The notes: a model not told the origin generated them from the letters alone. Counted from the first letter of the stretch, positions 51,713-60,994 are shown. The stretch is DNA of 64,000 nucleotides from Luteimonas chenhongjianii (GCF_002327105.1 NZ_CP023406.1:992001-1056000), one strand, 5' to 3'. Translations and numbers: made by a program.

Positions 51713-52613
51713 GCCGATGCGTGAGCAGGCTCAGGCTCGATGCCGGGCACTGAGCGGCGTGCAGCTGGACGGAGCGCGCGGGGACGTTACCGGCCGATCA
51801 GCTGCGACCTCCATGACCTGCTGCGACGTGCGGCAACGCGGCGTGTGATCGTTCGTCCGCCTGCAAGTCCGCGAGGCACCGGCGGCGGAATACACCACGA
51901 TCGAAGCGCGGATTGCGGATGTAGTCGCGCGTCCCGAAGGCGAATACCCGGTACTCGACAGCGGTGGCGTTGCGGGGCTCGACCAGGGCGTCTCCATCGA
52001 TGGTGTCCGCCGGGCAGACGATCCAGCCTGAGCGTCCGTCGCGCGCCGCTCCATCTGTAACCGCCAGGTGCACTGTCCGCATGGCCGGTCGCGGAGTAGG
52101 CGACGGCGCCCCGGAAGATGCCCGCATGCCTTCCCGACACGCCCATCTCGCCGCTGTGCAGCGCTCGCAAAAACCTGTCCTGGTGGTACCTGCCTGTCTG
52201 CCCGAACTGCCGCCCCTGCCCGGCGATGCCCTGGGGTGGCGGAACCCGATGGTCCGCGATCACTTCTGCGCAACCAATGGCACACCTGCTTCGATCACCC
52301 TGCCGGCTCGTTCGTCCTCTCCTCGGTAACGTAGCTCGACGACGGAAGCTTAGAGCTCCGTTCCGGGGCCGCGCGTGCGCGGGTCGAGGATCCACAGGCC
52401 GCATTCGAACTCGCGGCCGGCTGGGCGATGGCGGCCGATGTCGCGGCCCTTCTCGCAGGCTGACAGCTCCTTGCTCGCACCGCGCTGCGCGCCGACGGCA
52501 TCGTCGGCGTGACAATTCGAATGCGTCGCGAGCGATGCCGTCGCAACAGAAAGCGGAGTGCGAAGCGTGACGGGTGTCGTTGTGGATCAGGGCGCCCAGC
52601 GCCAAACAACGAC
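51713..52613. other. Apparently decayed region
   Basis: No intact gene. Protein-like stretches on the minus strand change frame. One, ending at 52351, reads ...ASKELSACEKGRDIGRH and on to GLWILDPRTRGPGTEL then stop, and has no start codon. Another, 51798-52090, reads GWIVCPADTIDGDALVEP and VEYRVFAFGTRDYIRNP. These look like pieces of former genes. Confidence 0.45.
51798..52127 (-). pseudogene. Possible gene remnant
   Basis: A 109-residue frame whose middle (MRTVHLAVTDGAARDGRS to RDYIRNPRFD) looks like real protein. Near 52080 sensible-looking sequence seems to continue in a different minus frame (FLRALHSGEMGVSGRHAG), as if a frameshift had occurred. No family recognised. It could also be chance. 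Confidence 0.3.
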
Positions 52614-52991
52614 CTAATGGGTCGCCGGTGGCGCCCGTGAACCGCTGTGCTGGAGCGCCTGTTTCAGCGCGTCGGCGCCATATGGCTTCTGCAGCGTGTG
52701 AATACTTTTGAGGCGGACGGGCACGCCGGCGGCGCCGTAGCCGCTCATGAAAATGAAGGGAATCCCGCGCTCCAGCAGCGAGTCCGCGATCGGAAAGCTC
52801 TGCTCGCCGCCCAGGTTGATGTCCAGGATGGCGAAGTCGATGTCGTGGGTATCGAGAATCGCCAGCGCGCTTGCGACCGTCGAAGCGATTGCCGGCATCG
52901 CATAGCCGAGATCCGCGAGAAAATCCTCGAGCAGCATCGCCAGGATGGATTCGTCCTCGACGACGAGGATCTTCGCGTCCGTCGCGATCAT
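52614..52991 (-). CDS. Single-domain response regulator
   Basis: 125 residues, only a receiver: acidic pair Glu12/Asp13, phosphoacceptor Asp57 (FAILDINLGG), Thr/Ser in FIFMSGYG and Lys102 (TLQKPYG). It has no output domain. The start overlaps the stop of the HWE kinase gene (ATGA), so it is its partner. Such receiver-only proteins act as phosphate sinks or by protein contact. Confidence 0.9.
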   Translation of the reverse strand: MIATDAKILVVEDESILAMLLEDFLADLGYAMPAIASTVASALAILDTHDIDFAILDINLGGEQSFPIADSLLERGIPFIFMSGYGAAGVPVRLKSIHTLQKPYGADALKQALQHSGSRAPPATH

Positions 52992-54022
52992 TGCGCGCTG
53001 CTGTCGAGCGGGACCGTGGCCCGGAATACCAGGCCGTCCGGTGCATAGGTCACTTCGACCTCGCCATCGAGATCGTTGCGCAGGCCGCGCTCGAGCAGGC
53101 GTGCGCCGAAGCCTCGCCGCGTCGGGGTTTCGACCGCCGGTCCTCCGGTTTCGTGCCAGACGAGTTCCAGCGCCTCGGCCTCGTCGGTGCGGACGAGTTT
53201 CCACTCGATCCGCACCCGCCCGGCACCACGCGACAGCGCGCCGTACTTGGCGGCATTGCTGGCCAGCTCGTGCAGGGCCATCGCCACTGCCAGTGCACGT
53301 TTCGGATCGAGCCTGCAGGGTGGGCCATCAAGGAAGAAATGATGCGCGGCCCCGGCCAGGCGGGGGGCGATCGCCCCGGCCACGATGTCGCGGACGTCGG
53401 CGCTGCGCCAGTTCTCGCGGGTCAGCACGTCGTGTGCGCGCGACAGCGCGAGCAGACGCGCCTCGATCTTGCAGTTGCCGTCCTCCAGGCTCTCGGCGGT
53501 GTCGAGCGTCTGCCGGGTCAGCGACTGCACCGTCGACAGCGTGTTCTTGACCCGGTGGTTGAGTTCATGGACCAGCGACTGCAGGTGTTGTTCATGCATG
53601 CGCCGCTCGGTCACATCGCGCGTGGACCCGGCGACGGCTTCGACCTCGCCATCGGTGCCGAGCACCGGCGTGAAAATGTAGTCGTAGATGCGCCTGCCTT
53701 TCTCCTGGTGCTCGAACGGCACGTCGCCGCGGACCGGTGCGCGCGTGGCGACGACCCGATCGATCTCCTCGCCATGCATTTCCGCGTGCCAGGGCTCGTA
53801 ACCGATCTCCAGGCACGTCTTGCCGGCCGCTTGTTCCCAGGTCATGCCCCACATCGTCAGCAGCGCATCGTTCGCATAGACGAAGCGGTGCTGGAGGTCG
53901 AAGACACAGAGGAGGTCCGGAGTGGCCTGCAGCAGGGTGTCATAAGCGCGCCATGCCGCAGGGTCACGATGTTGGCCAAACTGCACGGGGCGGACTCGTT
54001 GAAAGTTGACCGACTCTAGCAT
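52988..54022 (-). CDS. HWE-family PAS sensor histidine kinase
   Basis: 344 residues, soluble. A PAS domain (about 25-140, with DLLCVFDLQHRFVYANDAL and a PAC end EAVAGSTRDVTERR) precedes an HWE kinase core. The phosphorylated His156 is in HELNHRVKNTLSTVQSL, and the ATPase N-box is HELASNAAKYGALS. The PAS sequence lacks the LOV cysteine motif (NCRFLQ), so it is not an obvious light sensor; it might bind another ligand. Start 54022 (MLESVNF) is preferred over longer frames. Confidence 0.9.
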   Translation of the reverse strand: MLESVNFQRVRPVQFGQHRDPAAWRAYDTLLQATPDLLCVFDLQHRFVYANDALLTMWGMTWEQAAGKTCLEIGYEPWHAEMHGEEIDRVVATRAPVRGDVPFEHQEKGRRIYDYIFTPVLGTDGEVEAVAGSTRDVTERRMHEQHLQSLVHELNHRVKNTLSTVQSLTRQTLDTAESLEDGNCKIEARLLALSRAHDVLTRENWRSADVRDIVAGAIAPRLAGAAHHFFLDGPPCRLDPKRALAVAMALHELASNAAKYGALSRGAGRVRIEWKLVRTDEAEALELVWHETGGPAVETPTRRGFGARLLERGLRNDLDGEVEVTYAPDGLVFRATVPLDSSAQ

Positions 54023-54321
54023 CGGCTCCGATGTCGCCGCGTCACGAAGCGCACAAATAAAGGGCCGCGAAGGTCGCATTGCGCCGGCTGCGTCGCGCGC
54101 GCGATGCCTTGGGCCGGGACGCATCATGGAACGCGCAGACGGTCGCGGTCGACGCTGCAGCGGCGAATCCGGCGCGCCACGTACAGCTCAAGCGCTGGGC
54201 GCGCGGCACGGTGAGTTGCCGCCGGTGCCGGCCGGACGAGTCGCGAAACCCGCAGGTCGCGCGCGGACGCAGGATCCGCCAGGAGAACACCGCGCCGCAG
54301 GGCTGCGTCACGGGCCGCCGA

Positions 54322-55125
54322 TCAGGTTTCGGGTGCCCCGGCGAGCCGCTGCCACAGTGCGTCGGGGACATCTTCCAGCGCCTCAAGGCTAGGCCTGCCG
54401 AACAGGTAGCCTTGGAACAGCGGCACGCCGAGTGCGCGCAGCTGGCGGTATTCGGCCTCCGTTTCCACACCCTCGGCGAGTACGGTGGAGCCGATGGACG
54501 TGGCGATCTGCATGATGCCGCGGGTGATCGCGATGCGGACCGGATCGGCGTCGATACCGCGGACCAGCGCGATGTCGAGCTTGAGCATATCGGGCTGGAA
54601 ATTGGCCAGCAGCGTCAGTCCGGCGTAGCCGGCGCCGAAGTCGTCGATCGCGGTCATGAAGCCGCGGCTTCGATAGTCGCGGAAGATGCCGGTCAGGTGC
54701 CGGTGATCGCGGACCTGTTCCGACTCCGCGGTTTCGAAGATCAGTCGATCGGTCGGAAATCCGAAGGTCTGTGCAGCGACAAGCGTCAGCCGGATGCAGG
54801 TCGCCGCCTCGTAGACCGCGTTGGGAAGGAAGTTGATCGACAGCCGCTGGCGCAGTCCGAGCCTGGCCGCGGTCTCGATCGCCTTGACCCGGCAGGTCTG
54901 GTCGAAGCGGTACAGCTGGGCCGGGCTGACGCGGGCGATGACCTCGCCGGCACTGCCGCCATCGACACCGCGCACCAGCGCCTCGTAGCCGAAGATCGAG
55001 CGGTCGCGAGCGTCGACGATCGGCTGGAACGCCATCCGGACGTCGAAGTCGAGGCGGTCGTCGCCGCCGCAGTTGGCGCACGGATGCGGGGAGGGCGTCG
55101 CGCCGAAGATTTTTTCGAGATACAC
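54322..55125 (-). CDS. EAL-domain c-di-GMP phosphodiesterase
   Basis: 267 residues, nearly all one EAL domain. Catalytic and metal residues look complete: Glu48 (GYEALVRG), Asn98 (INFLPN), Glu131 (FETAESEQ), Asp161/Asp162 (IDDFGAGYAGL), Lys182, Glu218/Glu221 (AEGVETEAEY) and Gln238. An N-terminal pair Cys16/Cys19 (PCANCGG) precedes the domain and could bind metal or act as a redox switch. The family resembles the EAL half of BluF-type proteins. It cleaves c-di-GMP in the cytoplasm; a BLUF protein is encoded elsewhere in this window. Confidence 0.9.
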   Translation of the reverse strand: MYLEKIFGATPSPHPCANCGGDDRLDFDVRMAFQPIVDARDRSIFGYEALVRGVDGGSAGEVIARVSPAQLYRFDQTCRVKAIETAARLGLRQRLSINFLPNAVYEAATCIRLTLVAAQTFGFPTDRLIFETAESEQVRDHRHLTGIFRDYRSRGFMTAIDDFGAGYAGLTLLANFQPDMLKLDIALVRGIDADPVRIAITRGIMQIATSIGSTVLAEGVETEAEYRQLRALGVPLFQGYLFGRPSLEALEDVPDALWQRLAGAPET

Positions 55126-55300
55126 GCGAGCTCCCGGTCCGATGGAACGTGCAGTGCAGCAACTTGCGTGCCATTACGTGCCGCTGCGCGCCGCAACTGC
55201 CTGTGCAGCCCACTGTGACGGCGCTCGGGGAATGAAGCCTTCACGTTGGCGCGAAGGTCCGTGCCGTTCAGTAGGCGCCACGACAAGCCGGGAGCCAGTC

Positions 55301-55825
55301 ATGCGCGACATTCTCAAGACGCTCGAAAACGAACACGGTCAGCTGCGGACGCTGTTTGCAGCGATCAACGCGACCACCGACCGGGCGGAGAAGAAGCGCG
55401 CGGATCTGTTGGAGAAGATCGAGGCGGTGCTGGTGCCGCACGCGAAATGGGAAGAGCTGGTGTTCTATCCGGCATACGCGGAGCGGGCTTCGCACGATCA
55501 GCTGCTGCTTCACGCCGAGGCCATCCAGGAACATCGCGCGGTCGAGCTGACGGTGCTGCCCGATCTCCATGCGTCGGCGAAGAACACCCGCCAGTTCGCA
55601 GGCTCGGTGAAGGTGCTGTCGGAATTCATCACCCACCACGCCGATGAGGAGGAAGACGAGATGTTCAAGGCGGCGCGGACCCTCTTCTCGCCGGAAGAGC
55701 TGGCCGACCTCGACGAACAGTACGAGGAGTGGAAGGCCTCGCCGGCCGCCTCGGCCGTGACCTTCCATGCAAAGGCGAAGACCGCGATCAAGTCCGCGCT
55801 GCGCAATCCAACGGCGCCGGGCTGA
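55301..55825 (+). CDS. Hemerythrin-like iron-binding protein
   Basis: 174 residues, a four-helix hemerythrin domain. Candidate di-iron ligands: His12 (ENEHGQL), His47 (VPHAKWEELVFYP with Glu), His76 (HRAVELTVL) and HHADEEEDEMF with His/Glu/Asp. Bacterial relatives bind oxygen or nitric oxide, or help repair iron-sulfur centres. The ATG at 55301 is used because the alternative upstream start gives no family sequence. Confidence 0.88.
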   Translation: MRDILKTLENEHGQLRTLFAAINATTDRAEKKRADLLEKIEAVLVPHAKWEELVFYPAYAERASHDQLLLHAEAIQEHRAVELTVLPDLHASAKNTRQFAGSVKVLSEFITHHADEEEDEMFKAARTLFSPEELADLDEQYEEWKASPAASAVTFHAKAKTAIKSALRNPTAPG

Positions 55826-56139
55826 CCCCTCGCGGTCGCATGGGCACAGGCACCGGCCGATCAGTCGGCCGCGTGGTGGTGCGAAGGAGGGCAGGGTTGG
55901 CCGCATTGGCCAGCTGGATGGCGCGCCATTCCGTCGATATCGAATTCCTTGGCGCTGTGCGCGCCTGAGCCTGCGCGAGCGCCGAGGCGCCTGCAGCGAC
56001 TGCCGTAGCCAGCTTGAAGGGAGGCGCAGTGCGCGGGTGCCGCGCCGATCGCGGGCGTTTTGCGCGCGGGGTGGCGCTGGAAGCGCATGGCATCATCGCG
56101 CCGCGGGGCAAGCACGTCCTGTATCCACCGAGACCTGCA
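55826..56139. other. 314-base gap without a gene
   Basis: Only Arg-rich shadow frames are seen between the hemerythrin and the GH2-like gene; the promoter of the latter is expected here. Confidence 0.4.
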
Positions 56140-57462
56140 ATGCGCGCACGCCCAACGCTGTTCTGCCTGTTTGCCCTGACGCTTGCCGCCCTGGCGGCGC
56201 CCGCCGCCGCCGCGCCAAAAGAGGTGCGCGTGGTGGAGGACCGCAGCGGCGCGCACGTGCTGCAGGTGGCTGGCGCGCCGTTCCGGATCCGCGGCGCAGG
56301 TCTGCAGGACGGTGACCAGGAAGCGCTGGCCGCACGCGGCGCGAACTCCTTCCGGACCTGGCATACCGCGGAAGATCCGGCTGCCGTCCTCGAGATGCTC
56401 GATCGCGCCGAGCGCAATGGCCTGATGGTTGCGATGGGCCTGCATGTCGGCAAGGAGCGTCACGGTTTCGATTTCGACGACGCCGCGGCGATCGAAGCGC
56501 AAAAGGCGCGCCTGCTCGCCCAGGTGCGCGCCTACAAGGACCATCCCGCGGTGCTGATGTGGGTGGTCGGCAACGAGTTGAACCTGGAATCGCGCGACCC
56601 ACGGGTCTGGGACGTGGTCGAATCGCTGACCACCGCGATCCAGGCCGAGGACCCGCAGCATCCGGTGATGACGCCGCTGGCAGGGTTCGACCCTGCGCTC
56701 GCCACATTGCTGCGCACGCGCGCGCCGTCGCTGGACCTGATCGGCATCCAGATGTACGGCGATATCGGCGAGCTGCCGGCCAAGCTCGAGGCCGCGCAGT
56801 GGCGCGGGCCCTACGTGGTCACCGAATGGGGACCGACCGGTCACTGGGAAAGTCCGGAAACCCGCTGGGGCGCCGCGATCGAGGACACCGCATCGCGCAA
56901 GGCCGAGCTGCTGGTCGAGCGCTATACGCGTGTCATCGAGGCCGACGCTGCGCAGGGCCTGGGCTCCTACGTGTTCCTGTGGGGCCAGAAGCAGGAGCGC
57001 ACGCCCACCTGGTACGGCCTGTTCCTGTCGAGCGGCGAGTCCACGCCCGGCGTCGATGCGATGCAGAGGCTGTGGACCGGTGCCTGGCCCGCCAACCGCG
57101 CGCCACAGATCTCGCCATTGCGTCTGGATGGGCGGGTGGCGACCGACAGCGTGGTGCTGTCCCCCGACGCCCCGTATGTGGCGCAGGTCGAGGCAGCCGA
57201 TCCGGACGGCGATGCCCTGGCCTATGCCTGGGTCGTGCGCGAAGAGAGCCGCGCGACCTCGATCGGTGGTGATCCCGAAACCCTGCCACTCGAGATCGAG
57301 CTGCGCGGGGCGGACGGCGCGGTGGACGGCCAGCTGTCGTTCGAGGCGCCGTCGCAGCCGGGCGCATACCGGCTGTTCGTCGACGTGCGCGACGGGCAGG
57401 GCCATGCGGCCTATGCCAATTTTCCGTTCCATGTGGGGGCGCCGCCGGCCAGCGCGGAGTGA
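56140..57462 (+). CDS. Secreted GH2-like TIM-barrel glycoside hydrolase with Ig-like C-terminus
   Basis: 440 residues with a Sec signal peptide (about 1-25, ending AAAA). A TIM barrel (about 30-325) shows the acid/base Glu146 in GNELNLE and the probable nucleophile Glu229 in VVTEWGPTGHWE, as in GH2/GH5-type clans. The C-terminal about 100 residues (NRAPQISPLRLDGRVATDS then SFEAPSQPGAYRLFVDVRDGQGH) form an Ig-like/PKD-type module. It is exported, probably to the periplasm or medium, to cut an unknown polysaccharide; the substrate cannot be read here. No neighbours of a sugar-utilisation locus are present. Confidence 0.83.
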   Translation: MRARPTLFCLFALTLAALAAPAAAAPKEVRVVEDRSGAHVLQVAGAPFRIRGAGLQDGDQEALAARGANSFRTWHTAEDPAAVLEMLDRAERNGLMVAMGLHVGKERHGFDFDDAAAIEAQKARLLAQVRAYKDHPAVLMWVVGNELNLESRDPRVWDVVESLTTAIQAEDPQHPVMTPLAGFDPALATLLRTRAPSLDLIGIQMYGDIGELPAKLEAAQWRGPYVVTEWGPTGHWESPETRWGAAIEDTASRKAELLVERYTRVIEADAAQGLGSYVFLWGQKQERTPTWYGLFLSSGESTPGVDAMQRLWTGAWPANRAPQISPLRLDGRVATDSVVLSPDAPYVAQVEAADPDGDALAYAWVVREESRATSIGGDPETLPLEIELRGADGAVDGQLSFEAPSQPGAYRLFVDVRDGQGHAAYANFPFHVGAPPASAE

Positions 57463-57672
57463 GCCTCTGCGCGCGCTGATCGTGCGCGGCCCGAGCCCGC
57501 AGGCAGGCGTGTCCGCGCTTGCGTGCGAGTGCGACCGGGCGGCGTCACGTGCCGGCCTGCCTCGGCTGCCCCACTGCGCCGGGACCGTACTGAATACCCC
57601 GTGCTCGCGACGGACTCACGCGCTGCGGTGGAACGTGCGCCCCACGGCGAATCCCCGCCGTTGGAGCCAGCC

Positions 57673-57804
57673 ATGAACAACCAGAATCCCCGGCAGTCAT
57701 CGCAGTCGGATACCCGCAATACGCCGGGCCAGCAGGACGGCCGCGACGAGGCCCGGCGCCAGGCGGCGCAGCGGCAGTCCGGCCGGGACACCGAAGAGGA
57801 ATGA
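57673..57804 (+). CDS. Small hydrophilic protein (43 residues)
   Basis: Reads MNNQNPRQSSQSDTRNTPGQ and ends RQSGRDTEEE. It is Gln/Arg/Asp/Glu-rich and certainly disordered. A GGAG motif lies 9 bases before the ATG. It is of the same kind as the 47-residue protein at 51569. Similar short stress-linked proteins occur in Xanthomonadaceae, but I know no function. Confidence 0.6.
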   Translation: MNNQNPRQSSQSDTRNTPGQQDGRDEARRQAAQRQSGRDTEEE

Positions 57805-57834
57805 GACCGACGGCCTTGCCGTCATGTCCCAGGT

Positions 57835-57861
57835 GCGATGCCCCGGCGGGCGGGGCATCGC
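57835..57861. terminator. Hairpin between convergent genes
   Basis: A 10-bp stem (GCGATGCCCC / GGGGCATCGC) with a 7-base loop between the small plus-strand gene and the minus-strand regulator. No T tract on either side, but the convergent position fits termination. Confidence 0.4.
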
Positions 57862-57871
57862 TGTGCAGGCT

Positions 57872-58588
57872 TCAGGCGACGGCCTTGTCGAGGTCGGCGA
57901 TGCGGTAGCCGGCACCGGTGATCGTATGCAGCAGCTGGACGTCCTGGTCCCGATCCACCGCCTTCCGCAGGTTGTAGAGATGGCTGCGTAGCGTGTCTGA
58001 ATCGGGCAGCGACAGCCCCCAGATTTCCTGTTCGATTTCGCGGCGGCTGACCACGCGCGGTGCTTCACGCATCAGGATGGTCAGGATCTTCAGCGCGATC
58101 GGCGCCAGGTTCAATTCCCGACCGCCGCGCTGCACGCGCAGGGACGCGGGATCGAGGACCAGGTCGGCGATCTGCAGCACGCTTGCGCCCACTTCCCGGC
58201 GCTCGCGCCGGATCAGCGCACGCACACGCGCCTCGAGCTCCTTGATGTCGAAGGGCTTCGTCAGGTAGTCGTCGGCGCCTGCCTCCAGGCCCTCGATCTT
58301 CTCCTCCAGAGAATCGCGCGCGGTGAGCATCAGGATCGGCGTGGTGCTGCGGTGTTCGGTGCGCAGGCGGCGGCAGACTTCCAGCCCGCCGAGGCGGGGC
58401 AGCATCAGGTCGAGCACGATGACGTCGAAGGTGATATCGGCCGCCAGATTCACCGCATCGATCCCGTCGGCCGCGTAATCGACCTCGAAGCCGCGGCCCT
58501 CCAGAAACTCCCCCACCGGCTCGGAAATGTTGCGGTTGTCCTCAACCAGCAGGATGAGGCCGCCAGGACTGTGGTGGGCCATCAACAA
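57872..58588 (-). CDS. OmpR-family response regulator (orphan)
   Basis: 238 residues. Receiver with phosphoacceptor Asp60 (VIVLDLMLPRLGG) and Lys in LTKPFD, then a winged-helix DNA-binding domain (RELNLAPIALKILTILM, SDTLRSHLYNLRKAVD, GAGYRIAD). No histidine kinase gene adjoins it on either side, so it is an orphan or partners with a distant kinase. The winged-helix end matches the usual transcription activators. Confidence 0.9.
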   Translation of the reverse strand: MLMAHHSPGGLILLVEDNRNISEPVGEFLEGRGFEVDYAADGIDAVNLAADITFDVIVLDLMLPRLGGLEVCRRLRTEHRSTTPILMLTARDSLEEKIEGLEAGADDYLTKPFDIKELEARVRALIRRERREVGASVLQIADLVLDPASLRVQRGGRELNLAPIALKILTILMREAPRVVSRREIEQEIWGLSLPDSDTLRSHLYNLRKAVDRDQDVQLLHTITGAGYRIADLDKAVA

Positions 58589-58763
58589 GACTCCGTGAAT
58601 AAGTTGAATTTAGGTTCGCGAGGCTCCCATCAAGGTGGTGGAAATCGGGTGAAAGCCGCGTTGCGATTCGGGCGCCCGGCCTAACGCTTCCAGGCCGCCG
58701 GAGTGGTTGCCCCGGGCCGCTGTCGAGGGTGCAATGGGCGTCCACAGCAGTGGAGTTCCAGAC

Positions 58764-59198
58764 ATGCAGACCCAGGATCTGCACCGCGGTCGCCTGATTG
58801 ATCATCTGCAGCTCGTGGTGACCGATCTCGATGCCAGCCGAAGGTTCTACGAGGCGGTTCTCGGGGCCCTGGGCGTGCCGATCGGCGGCGACGGACCCGG
58901 ATACTTCTGGGCCGATGAACTGTTCGTCTCCAGCCCGGACAGCGAGGCTGCGGACGGCGTCCCCACCGGACGCCATCACCTGGCATTCCAGGCCAGGGAC
59001 CGCGCGATGGTGGACGCCTTCCACGCCGCCGGTCTGGCGGCCGGTGGTCGTGACCACGGCGCCCCGGGCGAGCGGTCGTACCACCCCGGCTACTACGCCG
59101 CGTTCCTGCTCGATCCCGACGGCAACAACATCGAAGCGGTGTTCCACGGAGAGGCGCAGCGCAGCGCGGCCTCGGTGGAGATCACGTTCGACGGCTGA
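58764..59198 (+). CDS. VOC-family (glyoxalase-like) protein
   Basis: 144 residues, one vicinal-oxygen-chelate module of two beta-alpha-beta-beta-beta halves. Candidate metal ligands: His in LIDHLQLVV, His in GRHHLAFQA and Glu in NNIEAVFHG. A TGGAG site precedes the ATG at 58764. The sub-family (DPDGNNIEAVFHG ending) is common for uncharacterised glyoxalase/bleomycin-resistance proteins. Substrate unknown. Confidence 0.85.
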   Translation: MQTQDLHRGRLIDHLQLVVTDLDASRRFYEAVLGALGVPIGGDGPGYFWADELFVSSPDSEAADGVPTGRHHLAFQARDRAMVDAFHAAGLAAGGRDHGAPGERSYHPGYYAAFLLDPDGNNIEAVFHGEAQRSAASVEITFDG

Positions 59199-59203
59199 GT
59201 GCG

Positions 59204-60850
59204 TCATTCGGCCAGCGCGGCGGACGGGCACTCCATTTCCGTCCGGTCGCGGCCCGCATGCTTGGCGGCATACATTGCCGCATCGGCGCGCTGCAGCAGC
59301 GCGGCACCATCGGCATCGCCGGGCCGCAGCGCGCTGATGCCGGCGCTGAAGGTGACGTGGAGCCCGGGCCCATCCAGGACCGCCCCGGCGCCGGACAGCA
59401 TCCTGCGCAGGGATTCGATGCGCATGCGTGCGAGGGCCGGATCCGCGCCTGGCAGGATCACCAGGAACTCCTCGCCCCCGATACGTGCCACATGGTCGCC
59501 GCTGCGGAAGGCGGCGCACAGGGTGCGGGCGACATGGCGCAGCACGCGGTCGCCGCAGTCGTGGCCGTGGGAGTCGTTGATCCGCTTGAAGTGGTCGAGA
59601 TCGACGAACACGATCGTGAGCGCGGCGCCACTCGCGCGCGCCGCCGCGATGCAGATCGCAAGGCATTCCAGCGCCGCGCGCCGGTTGGGCAGTCCGGTCA
59701 GTGCATCGGTCTGCGCGAGTCGCTTCATCTCGTCGCGTTGCCGCCGCAGCGCGCCCAGGCGCAAGGTCAGCACCATGCTGCAGATCAATGCGAGCCAGCC
59801 GCCCGAGAGCATGAAGGCCTCGACCTTCCACATCGCCAGTGTCTCCGGCGCAAGCACTTGCATGGCCGCCACCGCGAGGAAGGGCACCACGCCCGCCAGC
59901 AACGAGCCGCTGCTCCGGCGCCGCCAGAGCGCGATCACCGAAGCCACGGCGAACGCGATCGCCAGGACATAGAGCCCCAACTCGGTGATCACCGACATCG
60001 CCGCCAATGCAGCCGCCGGGAGAAACGGTGCCGACAGGCCGGCCAGCACAAGTGCCCACGCCGCCAGCCGCGCGCCGCGTTCGAGCCCGGCCGCGTGCCG
60101 GTGCAGCCATGACTGGCGTATCAGGGCCAGCGTCGTCGCGCCGACCAGTGCCACGCCCAGTCCGATCAGCGCCTGCACCGCGTAACCCGCGAGCGGTAGC
60201 CACGGGCGCGGCCAGGCCCACAGACCGGACAGCAATGTCAGCCAGATCGCGAACAGCCCGGTCGTCCCGGCGTAGGTGAGGAAGACCCGTTCGCGGGTGG
60301 CCACGAAGCTCAGCAGCGCCGACATCACCAGGGTCAGCACCACGGCAAGGGACGCGACCCGGATCGCGAAACGGACGATGTCCGCGCGCTGCACCGGCGC
60401 CGGTTCGCCCAGCTGCACGATCGGTCGCCAAAGCGGCAGTGGTCGGGCGTCGTATTCGATCTCGATCGGCGCGGTATCGCCCGCTTCCGGCACGAGCACC
60501 GTGCCGACGCCGGCGCGGAACCGCGAATCGAGCGTGCGTGCATCTTCGAGCGTGCCGCAGCGCTCGCGCATGCGCTGGCGGATGTCGACCTCGCCGGAAA
60601 TCGCGTTGAGCACCACGACCGCCTGCGGATGTCCCGACCAGCCGCCTGGCGGCGCCGGAAGCTGCAGCACCTGACGCTGGCCGGACTCGTGGACATGCAC
60701 GCATTCGTGCTGCGCATCGGAGCCCAGCGCGGGTCCACCGATGACCACCGGTGCAGGCATGCCGGCGCGCCCGCATGCCGCAAGCGTGCACATCAGTGCC
60801 GCTATCGCGATGGATCCCACCATCGCCCGCCAACCGTGCCTTCCCATCAT
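59204..60850 (-). CDS. Membrane diguanylate cyclase (7TM-type sensor + GGDEF)
   Basis: 548 residues. A signal with a lipobox-like CTLAAC (Cys26), a periplasmic domain (about 30-155), seven or eight membrane helices (about 160-365) and a GGDEF domain. The active site is GGEEF (458-462) and the inhibitory site RxxD (Arg449-Asp452) lies five residues before, so product inhibition is expected. The N-terminal module is like 7TMR-DISM extracellular sensors. It makes c-di-GMP and is opposed in the same window by the EAL protein at 54322. Confidence 0.9.
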   Translation of the reverse strand: MMGRHGWRAMVGSIAIAALMCTLAACGRAGMPAPVVIGGPALGSDAQHECVHVHESGQRQVLQLPAPPGGWSGHPQAVVVLNAISGEVDIRQRMRERCGTLEDARTLDSRFRAGVGTVLVPEAGDTAPIEIEYDARPLPLWRPIVQLGEPAPVQRADIVRFAIRVASLAVVLTLVMSALLSFVATRERVFLTYAGTTGLFAIWLTLLSGLWAWPRPWLPLAGYAVQALIGLGVALVGATTLALIRQSWLHRHAAGLERGARLAAWALVLAGLSAPFLPAAALAAMSVITELGLYVLAIAFAVASVIALWRRRSSGSLLAGVVPFLAVAAMQVLAPETLAMWKVEAFMLSGGWLALICSMVLTLRLGALRRQRDEMKRLAQTDALTGLPNRRAALECLAICIAAARASGAALTIVFVDLDHFKRINDSHGHDCGDRVLRHVARTLCAAFRSGDHVARIGGEEFLVILPGADPALARMRIESLRRMLSGAGAVLDGPGLHVTFSAGISALRPGDADGAALLQRADAAMYAAKHAGRDRTEMECPSAALAE

Positions 60851-60994
60851 GCTCCGTGCCCGAGACCGTCAGTCTCCCGGGAAGGGAGCGCGCAAGAGTG
60901 TACCGGGCGCCGGTGATGCTCCCTGAAAAGCGCGTGCGCGATGCGGCCGTGACCGATGCCTCGCCAGCGCCTAAGCTGGGGCGGACGCCACAGC

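Noticed and set aside
52988..54022. LOV blue-light kinase
   Set aside because: The PAS domain lacks the flavin-binding cysteine motif, so a LOV assignment is not supported.
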